Shown here: piece after piece, positions 43,709-51,478 of the stretch
Numbering within the stretch: position 1 is the stretch's first letter
How the letters are laid out: each line of letters starts with the position of its first letter
Source of the DNA: DASUPK01 sp963747425
Lineage (GTDB): Bacteria; Actinomycetota; Thermoleophilia; Solirubrobacterales; 70-9
NCBI GenBank assembly: GCA_963747425.1
Contig: CAVVFJ010000008.1
Span: 186,001 to 250,000, forward strand
Direction: 5' to 3'
DNA length: 64,000 nucleotides
The notes under the pieces: model-generated
The model's input: the letters and a program-made list of their open reading frames with translations, nothing else
The model's database searches: none
Told to the model about the DNA's origin: nothing
Made by a program: the position numbers and the translations under genes

Positions 43709-44602
43709 CTAGCGGCCGGGGACGCCGGGTGAGGCGGCGATCGGCCAGCTGCCGAGCACCCGGACGGACTCGGCCTTCGAGCGAAGCGCCTCGATTGCCG
43801 GTGCCAGGGGTTCCTCCCCGGCGATCCCCTCGACGTCGAGGAAGAACTGGTAGCGGCCGAGCCCCCGCCGCAGGGGCCTCGACTCGATTCGGGTCAGGTT
43901 CACGGCGCGCTCCGAGAAGACCTGCAGCGCGTCCACCAGAGCGCCGGGATGGTCCTCACCGAGCTCCGAGAAGACGAGCGAGGTGCGCCATGGGCCCGAC
44001 CCGGAGGGCGTGGTGCCCTCGGGCGCCACCCAGACGAAGCGGGTGATGTTGTCGGGCTCGTCCTCGACGCCGTGCCGGAGCACGGCTGCGCCGTAGAGGC
44101 GGGCGGCGGACTCGGCGCCCAGGGCGGCCCAGGGCTCGTCCGACTCGGCGACCGTCCGGACCGCCTCGGCGGTGCTCGGGGCCGCCCGCACCTCGGCCTG
44201 GGGGAGGTTCTCCCGGATGAAGCGGGCGCACTGCGCGCTCGGCTGCGGGTGGGACACCACCACCTCGATCCGCTCCAGCGGAATGTCGTCACGGGCGATC
44301 AGGCAGTGCCGGATGGGGAGGTCGTACTCGCCCACCAGGGTCACCCCGTCGGCGTCGAAGGCGAGCGTGTCGAGGGTGGCGGTGACCGCTCCCTCGATCG
44401 AGTTCTCGAACGGGACCAGCGCGCGGTCGGCCTCTCCCTCGCGGACCGCGAGGATCGCGTCGTAGACCGAGGCCGAGGGGGCCGGCTCGACCTCCTCGTC
44501 CCCGATGGCTGCCCGGAGGGCGTCCTCGCTGAAGGTCCCCCTCGGGCCCAGGTAGGCGATCCTCGTGCGAGGGTGCGCCGCAGGCGCAACCCGTTTGGTC
44601 AT
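43709..44602 (-). CDS. pheA: prephenate dehydratase
   Basis: Converts prephenate to phenylpyruvate in phenylalanine synthesis. The catalytic domain opens IAYLGPRGTFSEDAL and contains VPFENSIEGAV; the C-terminal ACT domain has the ESRP phenylalanine-binding motif and GRYQFFLDVEG, so feedback inhibition is expected. 297 residues. ATG 44602 overlaps the upstream membrane gene (ATGA). Residues about 3-12 are encoded by a copy of the small hairpin repeat. Confidence 0.95.
   Translation of the reverse strand: MTKRVAPAAHPRTRIAYLGPRGTFSEDALRAAIGDEEVEPAPSASVYDAILAVREGEADRALVPFENSIEGAVTATLDTLAFDADGVTLVGEYDLPIRHCLIARDDIPLERIEVVVSHPQPSAQCARFIRENLPQAEVRAAPSTAEAVRTVAESDEPWAALGAESAARLYGAAVLRHGVEDEPDNITRFVWVAPEGTTPSGSGPWRTSLVFSELGEDHPGALVDALQVFSERAVNLTRIESRPLRRGLGRYQFFLDVEGIAGEEPLAPAIEALRSKAESVRVLGSWPIAASPGVPGR
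44567..44596. repeat. small hairpin repeat, copy 2, inside pheA
   Basis: The 30-base unit GCGAGGGTGCGCCGCAGGCG...CCCGTTT is the same, apart from one base, as that at 47608-47638. It lies in the first codons of pheA, upstream of the conserved domain. Confidence 0.65.
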
Positions 44603-45693
44603 GAACCGAAGACGACCGTATAGGTGGCGGTGTTGTTGTCCGTCAGCTGCTCGCCGGGCACGGGCGAGACGACCACCTGGACGGTCGTGTCGGTCCCCGG
44701 ACTCGGCTTGCTGGTCAGCGGGATCTTCACGGTCCCCGCCTGGCCGGCGCTGAGGGACTGGAGGGTCCCGTTCAGGGAGCTGCTGCCGAGAGTGACGCTG
44801 ACGCTGATCCCGGTCTCGTCGCTGTCGCCCGAGTTGGTCACCCCGATGTCGATCTCCTGGGCGTCACTCGGCACGTTCGTCGTGCTATCCGGACTCAGCT
44901 GGGTGTCACCGATGGTCGTCGAGTCCAGCTGCAGGCCGTGGGTGCCGCCCGTGGTCGCGGTCTGGCCCGTGATCGCGTTCAGCTTCGTGACCAGCGTCGC
45001 CTGGTTGAGGAAGTCCGTCGCGTTCGCCGGCATGAACTTGCCCGCCGGCAGGGGCTGCGCGTCCACCCCCTCGTCGTTGAGGACCTTGGTGATCTCCGGC
45101 GCACCGAGCTGGGTCCAGAGGATGTCGCTGGCGTAGAGCGACCCCATCGCGTTGCCGATCGACTCGATCGCGTTGGTGGTCTGAGTCCGCGCGGCCGCCT
45201 GTGTGACGTTCGCGGCGATCGCGTTGAGCGCCTTCTCGCGCAGCGTCAGGGACTGCTCGACGGCACTCTGCGCGTCGTGCATCTGGCCGGGGGTGCTGAG
45301 ACTGTCGGCGCGGTCGAGCAGGCTCGTGGCCGCGTCGCGCTGCGCGAAGATCTGGTTCCTGACGTCGATCGGACCGGATGCGCTCGGGCTGTTGAGGAGA
45401 TCGAAGAAGTCCTTGCCGCTCTGCTCGGACTGCTGCATGATCGTTGCGATGTTCGAGTCGTAGTTGCGCAGGGCGCGATCGGAGCGAGCCTCGAGGCAGC
45501 CCCGGAACGCGATCACGACCAGGATCAGGAAGGCGAGGCCGACGCCGACGCCGATCAGGCGTCGCACGAGGTACTGCTGGCGTCGCCGCTGGGGCCCCCC
45601 GACCCTCCGCCTTGGTCGATCCGGCTCTTCGGCGACGACCGGGTCGTCTTGTTCCTCATCGAGGAATGCCAAACCGGGCCAGAGTATGAACAT
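44599..45693 (-). CDS. membrane-anchored protein with CARDB-like outer domain, unknown function
   Basis: Cytoplasmic Arg/Pro/Asp-rich N-terminus (about 45 residues), one membrane helix (LIGVGVGLAFLILVVIAF), a helical outside region of about 150 residues and a C-terminal beta-rich domain with repeated VT/NSGDSDETGIS and LTDNNTATYTV motifs that look like a CARDB/immunoglobulin-like fold. 364 residues. No enzyme motif. It precedes pheA in one transcript (ATGA) but is not an obvious partner. Confidence 0.75.
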   Translation of the reverse strand: MFILWPGLAFLDEEQDDPVVAEEPDRPRRRVGGPQRRRQQYLVRRLIGVGVGLAFLILVVIAFRGCLEARSDRALRNYDSNIATIMQQSEQSGKDFFDLLNSPSASGPIDVRNQIFAQRDAATSLLDRADSLSTPGQMHDAQSAVEQSLTLREKALNAIAANVTQAAARTQTTNAIESIGNAMGSLYASDILWTQLGAPEITKVLNDEGVDAQPLPAGKFMPANATDFLNQATLVTKLNAITGQTATTGGTHGLQLDSTTIGDTQLSPDSTTNVPSDAQEIDIGVTNSGDSDETGISVSVTLGSSSLNGTLQSLSAGQAGTVKIPLTSKPSPGTDTTVQVVVSPVPGEQLTDNNTATYTVVFGS

Positions 45694-45697
45694 CCGA

Positions 45698-45794
45698 GCG
45701 GCTACAAGGCCGCTCCACTTCGGAGCGGAGGGCGAAGCCCGTAGCGACTTGTGGTGGGCGGCCGCTGATAGCCGCGTTTTGATGGCGAAGCCGC
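45698..45794 (-). repeat. interspersed palindromic element, copy b
   Basis: Same orientation-corrected element as copy a: GGCTTCGCCATCA, left arm GCGGCTA...GGCCGCCC, core AAGTCGCTACGGGCTTCGCCC, inner hairpin CCGCTCC-GAAGT-GGAGCGG, right arm GGCCTTGTAGCCGC. It fills most of the gap between the divergent membrane gene (45693) and the kinase gene (45849). Confidence 0.75.
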
Positions 45795-45848
45795 ATTGCC
45801 CAGCAGCCGCGCAGGAAGAGGCAGTCAGGTACCGAACTAGGACGGGCC

Positions 45849-47570
45849 ATGGTCGGTGAGCGAATCCTGGGCAGGTTCCGGATTGAGGACCGGATCGGAA
45901 GCGGGGGCTTCGGCACCGTCTACCGCGCCTGGGACGAGCGGCTGCAGAGGCCGGTCGCCGTCAAGGTGATCGACCGGGAGCACGGCGCCCCCAGGGTGAT
46001 CCGTGAGGCCCAGGCCGTGGCCCGACTCGCTCACCGGAACATCGCGACGCTCTACGAGCTGGCCACCGACGGGGAGAGGGCATTCCTCGTCTCCGAGCTG
46101 ATCGAGGGCGAGACCCTGCGCGCGCTCGGGCGCCGCGGAGAGCTCACTGACCGGCTGGTCGCGCACGTCGGCGCGGGCTCGGCGGCCGCGTTGACTCACG
46201 CCCACCGCGCCGGGGTCGTCCACCGCGACGTCAAGCCTGAGAACGTTCTCGTGTCATGCGAGGGCGCGCGCAAGCGCGACCCGACCAGTGGTGACGAGGC
46301 GAAGCTCGTCGACTTCGGCATCGCTCGCATCGCCGGAGAGCGCACTCTCACCCAGACGGGGGCGGTGGTCGGGACCCTCGCCTACATGGCGCCAGAGCAG
46401 GCGGACGGACTCCGTCCCGGGCCCTCGGCCGACGTCTACTCGCTCGCCCTGACGCTCTACGAGTGCCTCTGTGGCGAGCATCCGCTGATCCGGGAGGGCC
46501 CGGCGGCCACCGCCCGGGCGATCGGAGAGCCGATCGCCCCCCTCTCCGCGGTCCGCCCGGAGCTACCCGATGCGATGACCGAGGCAATCGACGCCGCCCT
46601 CGATCCGGACCCGGAGCTTCGGCCCCTCGCCTCCGAGCTCGAGGCGGTCCTCCGCGCTCACGTGAACGAGCTCGACGGCGAGCCGCTGCCAGCGATCGAG
46701 GGCCCGGACGGCGAGCCCGCCATGCCCCGCCGCCGCCTCCCGAGGTTCACTCGGGCCCTCCCGGGGGTCGGGGTTGCCTCCCTCGGGCTGGCCGCCCTGA
46801 TCGCGACCGGCGCCCCGCTTCCCATTGCCCTCGCCGCCCTGGTCCCGGGAGTGCTCGCGCTCGGCCGCCCGCGCCCTGCGTATGCCATCCAGCTGGCCCT
46901 CGTCCTGCTCTGGGTGGCGATCGGTGCCGGCGAACCGGGGGTGGCCGCCTTGATCGCCGTGCTGGGCGCGCCCCTGCTGCTGCCCTTGATCGATCCCGAC
47001 GCGATCCCGCTACCCGGCGCAGCCCCGCTGCTCGGCCTGCTCGGTCTCGGACCCGTCTATCCGGCGCTTGCGGGTCTCACCCGGGGGGCCGCGAGCCGCG
47101 CGCTGCTGGGCGGGATCGGATACCTCTGGATCGCGGCCTGGGAGGAGCTCGCCCACCGCACCCTGCTGCTTGGGCCCGTGGCGGACCCACCCGCTCACTG
47201 GAAGGGGTCCGCGAGCACGGCGATCACCGACGTCGTGGCGCCCCTGTTCGATGGTTCGGTGTTGGCGGCGACCGGCATCTTCGCCGCCGCCGCGCTGGTG
47301 CTTCCCGTGCTCGTCAGGGGCCGGACGCCCCTGCTCGACGCCCTCGGAGCGCTGATCTGGGCGGCGGGGCTGATCACGACGCTGAAGCTCGTTGCCGGCG
47401 GCACGAGCCCGCCCGGCCTGCTCTTCGGCGCCCTGCTGGCAGGCGTGGTCGCCGTTGTGCTCTCGCGGCGTTTGACCCGGGGAGGTGGAGGGACTGCTTC
47501 GCCACCAGGCGTGACTGCGGCGGCCGCCCAATATGAGTCGCTACGGGCTTCGCCCTTCGCTCCGGAGTAG
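45849..47570 (+). CDS. serine/threonine protein kinase with polytopic membrane domain
   Basis: Residues 8-265 form a complete Hanks-type kinase: GSGGFGTVYRA, VAVKVI, catalytic HRDVKPENV, DFGIAR and GTLAYMAPEQ. It is followed by a short linker and about eight hydrophobic helices (residues 305-550) instead of the usual single helix plus sensor. The last 26 residues (from about PPGVTAAAAQYESLR) lie in repeat copy c, so the natural end may have been changed by the element. 573 residues. No PASTA domains. Start ATG 45849 fits the kinase N-lobe. Confidence 0.88.
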   Translation: MVGERILGRFRIEDRIGSGGFGTVYRAWDERLQRPVAVKVIDREHGAPRVIREAQAVARLAHRNIATLYELATDGERAFLVSELIEGETLRALGRRGELTDRLVAHVGAGSAAALTHAHRAGVVHRDVKPENVLVSCEGARKRDPTSGDEAKLVDFGIARIAGERTLTQTGAVVGTLAYMAPEQADGLRPGPSADVYSLALTLYECLCGEHPLIREGPAATARAIGEPIAPLSAVRPELPDAMTEAIDAALDPDPELRPLASELEAVLRAHVNELDGEPLPAIEGPDGEPAMPRRRLPRFTRALPGVGVASLGLAALIATGAPLPIALAALVPGVLALGRPRPAYAIQLALVLLWVAIGAGEPGVAALIAVLGAPLLLPLIDPDAIPLPGAAPLLGLLGLGPVYPALAGLTRGAASRALLGGIGYLWIAAWEELAHRTLLLGPVADPPAHWKGSASTAITDVVAPLFDGSVLAATGIFAAAALVLPVLVRGRTPLLDALGALIWAAGLITTLKLVAGGTSPPGLLFGALLAGVVAVVLSRRLTRGGGGTASPPGVTAAAAQYESLRASPFAPE

Positions 47571-47587
47571 AGCGGCCTTGCAGTCAC
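47494..47587 (+). repeat. interspersed palindromic element, copy c
   Basis: CTGCTTCGCCACCAG, left arm GTGACTGC...GGCCGCCC, core GAGTCGCTACGGGCTTCGCCC, right arm GGCCTTGCAGTCAC. It overlaps the last 77 bases of the kinase gene and ends 21 bases before the small hairpin repeat (47608). Confidence 0.75.
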
Positions 47588-47607
47588 TAGCATTTCGCCC
47601 CGGTAAC

Positions 47608-47638
47608 GCGAGGGTGCGCCGCCAGGCGCAACCCGTTT
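47608..47638. repeat. small hairpin repeat, copy 3
   Basis: GCGAGGGTGCGCC...GCGCAACCCGTTT, identical to the copy in pheA except for one extra C in the loop. Lies in the kinase-fhaA gap. Confidence 0.65.
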
Positions 47639-47679
47639 AATAGGGCGGCCGGCCACCCCACCGATCCTAGGAGTCTGCG

Positions 47680-48447
47680 ATCAGCGTTCTGCGCAACCTG
47701 GAAGCTCGCATCGAGGGCCTCGTCGAGGGCGTGTTCAGCCGTGCCTTCAGCTCCGGCGTGCAGCCGGTCGAGATCGCGCGCAAGCTCGCCAAGGAGATGG
47801 ACGCCCACAAGACGGCCTCGGTCCAGCGCGTCTACGTGCCCAACGAGTACACGGTCTGGCTCTGCCCGGACGACTATGAGCGCTTCAAGGACTACGAGTC
47901 ATCACTCGCCCAGGAGCTCAGCGGTCACCTGCTCGAGCACGCGCGTCACCACGACTACGACCTGCTCACCCGGCCGGTGGTGAATCTGGACCAGGACGAG
48001 CGGTTGCGGCTCGGGGAGTTCGGCATCCAGACGCGACTGGTGCGGCCGCCGCAGCGGCAGGGCGCCGAGCCGGAGCAGGGCGAGCACGGGCACACGATGG
48101 TCTACTCGGCGACCCAGGCGCAGAAGGCAAAGTCCAAGCGGCGGCCCGACGCCGCCTACTCCGAGACCCGCGCGATCGTCTCCGTGGACGACCGCCGCTA
48201 TGTCCTGGACGGGCCGACGGCCACACTGGGGCGCTCCAAGGACTGCGACTGCATCATCGACGACCCCAACATCTCCCGTCGCCATGCGGAGCTGCGGCGC
48301 TCGAGCGTGGGGGACTGGCAGATCGTCGACCTGAACTCGACCAACGGAATCAAGGTCAACGGCCGCCGCGTCGCCAATGCCCGTCTGTCACCGGGCGATG
48401 AGATCACCCTCGGAACCAAGGTCTTCGCCTTCGACATCGAGCAGTGA
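47680..48447 (+). CDS. fhaA: FhaA-type protein (DUF3662 plus FHA domain)
   Basis: N-terminal DUF3662/FhaA domain (VLRNLEARIEGLVEGVF, VQPVEIARKLAKEM), a variable linker and a C-terminal FHA domain (LGRSKDCDCIIDDPNISRRHAEL, DLNSTNGIKVNG) that reads phosphothreonine. In mycobacteria FhaA binds phosphorylated MviN and PknB. No NTG precedes GTG 47731 in frame, yet homology begins at 47680, an ATC codon six bases after AGGAG (47669-47673). I list the homology-defined extent. First gene of the fhaA-fhaB-pstP-ftsW-pbpA-pknB-ddl operon. Confidence 0.9.
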   Translation: MSVLRNLEARIEGLVEGVFSRAFSSGVQPVEIARKLAKEMDAHKTASVQRVYVPNEYTVWLCPDDYERFKDYESSLAQELSGHLLEHARHHDYDLLTRPVVNLDQDERLRLGEFGIQTRLVRPPQRQGAEPEQGEHGHTMVYSATQAQKAKSKRRPDAAYSETRAIVSVDDRRYVLDGPTATLGRSKDCDCIIDDPNISRRHAELRRSSVGDWQIVDLNSTNGIKVNGRRVANARLSPGDEITLGTKVFAFDIEQ

Positions 48448-48908
48448 ACGATCTCGAGCCGCTAGCGGTAGCGCTCAAGTTCGGCTTTCTGGCCGTGCTG
48501 TACCTGTTCCTGCTCTGGGTCACCCGGATGGCGCTGCGCGACCTGCGGGGCACCGCCTCTCCGGGCTACGAGACCGGCTACCACGAGGTACTCGGCGGCG
48601 GGCAGGAGGCAACGGACGCGTTCCTCGTCGTCCAGGAGGGCGGCGGCCTGACGAAGGGCGATCACTTCGACCTCTTCGGGGGAGTTTCCCTCGGGCGCTC
48701 CGCCGATGCCGATATCAGGCTGGACGACCGCTACGCCTCCGGTTTCCACGCCCGCGTGTTCAACCGCTCGGGGGTATACGTCGTCGAGGACCTCAATTCG
48801 ACCAACGGCACCCTGCTCAACTCACGCGAGCTGCACGGTGAGGCCGAGCTCAGCTCCGGCGACGTGATCCGAATCGGGGACACTGAGCTTCGCTTCGAGG
48901 TCTCCTGA
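48444..48908 (+). CDS. fhaB: FhaB/FipA-type membrane FHA protein
   Basis: 154 residues: one N-terminal helix (LKFGFLAVLYLFLLWV), a linker, and an FHA domain (LGRSADADIRLDDRYASGFHARV, DLNSTNGTLLNS) ready to bind kinase-phosphorylated partners at the division site. GTG start overlaps the fhaA stop (GTGA), and its stop overlaps the pstP start. Confidence 0.92.
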   Translation: MNDLEPLAVALKFGFLAVLYLFLLWVTRMALRDLRGTASPGYETGYHEVLGGGQEATDAFLVVQEGGGLTKGDHFDLFGGVSLGRSADADIRLDDRYASGFHARVFNRSGVYVVEDLNSTNGTLLNSRELHGEAELSSGDVIRIGDTELRFEVS

Positions 48909-50149
48909 TGCTGACCGTCGCCGAAGAAGCCCACAAGACAGACACCGGCCGCCAGCGGCAGGCCAACGAGGACTCGTACTTCGCTCGCTCGCCCCTGTTC
49001 GCGGTTGCCGACGGGATGGGCGGCGCTCAGGCGGGCGAGGTCGCTTCGCGAATCGCCGCGGGCGCGTTCGAGCGGCGCCAGCGCCTCAGCCGCGAAGAGC
49101 CTGCCGAGGGGCAGCTCGAGGAGATCGCCCAGACGGCTAACCGCGAGATCCACCAGCTCGCCCAGGAGGACTCGTCCCGCGCGGGCATGGGCACGACCCT
49201 GACCGCGGCGATGGTCCGGGACAACGAGGTCGCCCTCGGGCACGTCGGCGACAGCCGCGCCTACGTGCTGCGAGACGGGAAGCTCAAGCGGCTGACCAAG
49301 GACCACTCGCTGGTGGAGGAGCTTCGCCGCCAGGGCCGGCTCACCGATGAGCAGGCGGAGGAGCACCCGCAGCGCTCGATCATCACGCGCGCCCTCGGGC
49401 CCGAGCCGAGCGTGAACGTCGACACCATGACCTTCGCGGCCCGCGATGGCGACGTCTTCCTGCTCTGCAGCGACGGCCTCACCACGATGGTCTCGGACGA
49501 CGACATCCGCCGGATCCTGACCGAGTCGAGAAGCCTGCGGAGCGCTGTCAACAGGCTCGTCGAGGCCGCCAACCGCGGTGGGGGGCGAGACAACATCACC
49601 GCGGTCGCGTTCCGTCTCGCGGACGCCGAGGCGAAGGAGGGGGAGGAGAGCGCCACGCTGATCTCCCGGACCGCGGAGCAGGCGGGACTGACCAGCGAGC
49701 GGATGCGGGCAGCCGGCGATCGGCTCCGGGGCCGCGGCCCGATGCCGGCGCCGCCGCGCAGGCGCCGGATCCTGGGCTGGGTGGTCGCGGCGCTCGCCGT
49801 GGTCGTCGTGTGCGGCGGCGGCTTCCTCGTCGCCCGCTCCGTTTACTTCCTCGGCACCGACAACCAGGGAGACGTCGCCCTCTACCGCGGCGTGCCGTAC
49901 CAGCTGCCGCTCGGGATCAGCCTCTACTCGAAGCAGTACTCGATCCCGGTGCAGGAGGGCACACTCTCGGAGGAGCGCCAGAAGGCGGTCACCGGTCACA
50001 CGCTGCGAGGCAAGGGAGACGCGACGGACCTCGTAGACGACATCAAGCTGAGGCCGACGGAAGGACTCCCGCCGCCGCCCGCACCTACGCCGGCGAAGAA
50101 GAAGAAGTCTGGGGCCAACTCCAAGGGCCAGCAGGCAAAGAAGTCTTGA
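48908..50149 (+). CDS. pstP: PP2C-family serine/threonine phosphatase PstP
   Basis: The catalytic domain (residues 1-240) has all PP2C metal motifs: RQANEDSYF, ADGMGG, GHVGDSRAY, SDGLT and GGGRDNITAV. A helix follows near residue 280-302 and a short outside domain ends in a Pro/Lys-rich tail. It reverses phosphorylation by PknB. 413 residues; ATG overlaps the fhaB stop by one base, and its stop overlaps the ftsW TTG. Confidence 0.94.
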   Translation: MLTVAEEAHKTDTGRQRQANEDSYFARSPLFAVADGMGGAQAGEVASRIAAGAFERRQRLSREEPAEGQLEEIAQTANREIHQLAQEDSSRAGMGTTLTAAMVRDNEVALGHVGDSRAYVLRDGKLKRLTKDHSLVEELRRQGRLTDEQAEEHPQRSIITRALGPEPSVNVDTMTFAARDGDVFLLCSDGLTTMVSDDDIRRILTESRSLRSAVNRLVEAANRGGGRDNITAVAFRLADAEAKEGEESATLISRTAEQAGLTSERMRAAGDRLRGRGPMPAPPRRRRILGWVVAALAVVVVCGGGFLVARSVYFLGTDNQGDVALYRGVPYQLPLGISLYSKQYSIPVQEGTLSEERQKAVTGHTLRGKGDATDLVDDIKLRPTEGLPPPPAPTPAKKKKSGANSKGQQAKKS

Positions 50150-51478
50150 GCGCCCGCACCCGCGAGCTCTTCGCACTGATCCCGGTCGCGCTCCTGGTCA
50201 CGGCCGGGTTCACGGCCGTGCTGATCACGAATTCGGACAAGCTCGGCAACCTGAGCGTGCTCTACGGCGCTTACTTCCTCGCGGTGTGCGTCGCCACGCA
50301 CATCGTCATCCGGATCCGGCTGCCCGATGCCGATCCGTTCCTGTTCCCGCTGGTGGCGCTGCTGGCCGCCTTCGGCCTCGTGATGCTCTACCGGCTCGAC
50401 GAGGGCCTGGCCCGCGATCAGGCCAACTGGTTCGTGCTCGGACTCGTCCTCTTCTCGGCCACGATCATCTTCCTGCGCGACTACGAGGCCCTCGAGCGCT
50501 ATCGGTATCTGATCGCGCTCGTCGGAATCGTCCTGCTGATTCTGCCGCGGTTCCTCGGCCACGCCACGAACGACGCGTATCTCGCCGTCAACCTGGGCCC
50601 GGTCACCTTCCAGCCGACGGAGCTGGCCAAGATCTGCATCGTCGTCTTCCTCGCCAGCTACCTGAACGAGCGCCGCGAGGTGCTGGTGATCGGCGCGAGG
50701 AAGTTCGCCGGCCTCGTGCTGCCGCCGCTCAAGCACCTGGGGCCGCTGCTGGTCGTCTGGGGCGCGGCCATGGTCCTCCTGGTCTTCATCCGCGACCTGG
50801 GGAGCTCGGTGATGTTCTTCGGAGCCTTCCTCGCTTTGATCTACGTGGCGACGGCGCGGATCTCCTTCGTGATCATCGGCCTGCTCATGTTCGTCCTTGG
50901 CGCCTGGTTCTTCGCCCACACGACCGCCCACATCCAGCGAGCGCTTCGACATCTGGCTCGACCCATTCCACGACCCGAGCGGCAGCGGCTACCAGCTCTC
51001 CCAGTCCATCTTCGCCCAGGCGGACGGCGGGCTCTTCGGCCGCGGCCTCGGCGACTCGCTGGTGCAGCTGCCCGCCTGTCACGGGGACTTTCCGGACAAG
51101 TGCGCGATCCTGCCGGCCCCCCACACCGACTTCATCTATGCCGTGATCGTCGATGAGCTCGGGCTCTTCGGCGGCGCCGCCGTGGTCCTGATCTACGCGC
51201 TGATCGCAGAGCGCGGCTTCAAGACGGCGATCCTGGCCGAGGACGGGTTCTCGAAGCTGCTGGCGACCGGCCTGACGACGATCCTCGCCCTCCAGGCCTT
51301 CGTGATCATCGGCGGCGTCACCAGGGTGATCCCGCTGACCGGTGTGACGCTTCCCTTCATCAGCTACGGGGGCAGCTCCATCGTCGCGAACTTCATCCTC
51401 TTAGCCCTGCTCCTGATGGTCTCCGACAAGTCCCGCCGGCGAGTCCGGCTGCAGGCGGACGCGGGGGCCGCGGAGTGA
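50146..51478 (+). CDS. FtsW/RodA/SpoVE family peptidoglycan glycosyltransferase, interrupted by a frameshift
   Basis: A SEDS polymerase with ten helices. The N-terminal part runs in frame from TTG 50146 (TTGA overlap with pstP) to about 50935; motifs FQPTELAKICIVVFLASY and FIRDLGSSVMFFG are intact. The rest (ERFDIWLDPFHDPSGSGYQLSQS, GLFGRGLGDS, PHTDFIYAVIVDELGLFG, GVTLPFISYGGSS) lies in the next frame. One extra base in CAGCGAGCGC (about 50937-50941) explains the break; the restored reading is AHIQERFDIWLDPF. The gene is presumably essential with pbpA, so an assembly insertion is more likely than a pseudogene. Confidence 0.85.
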
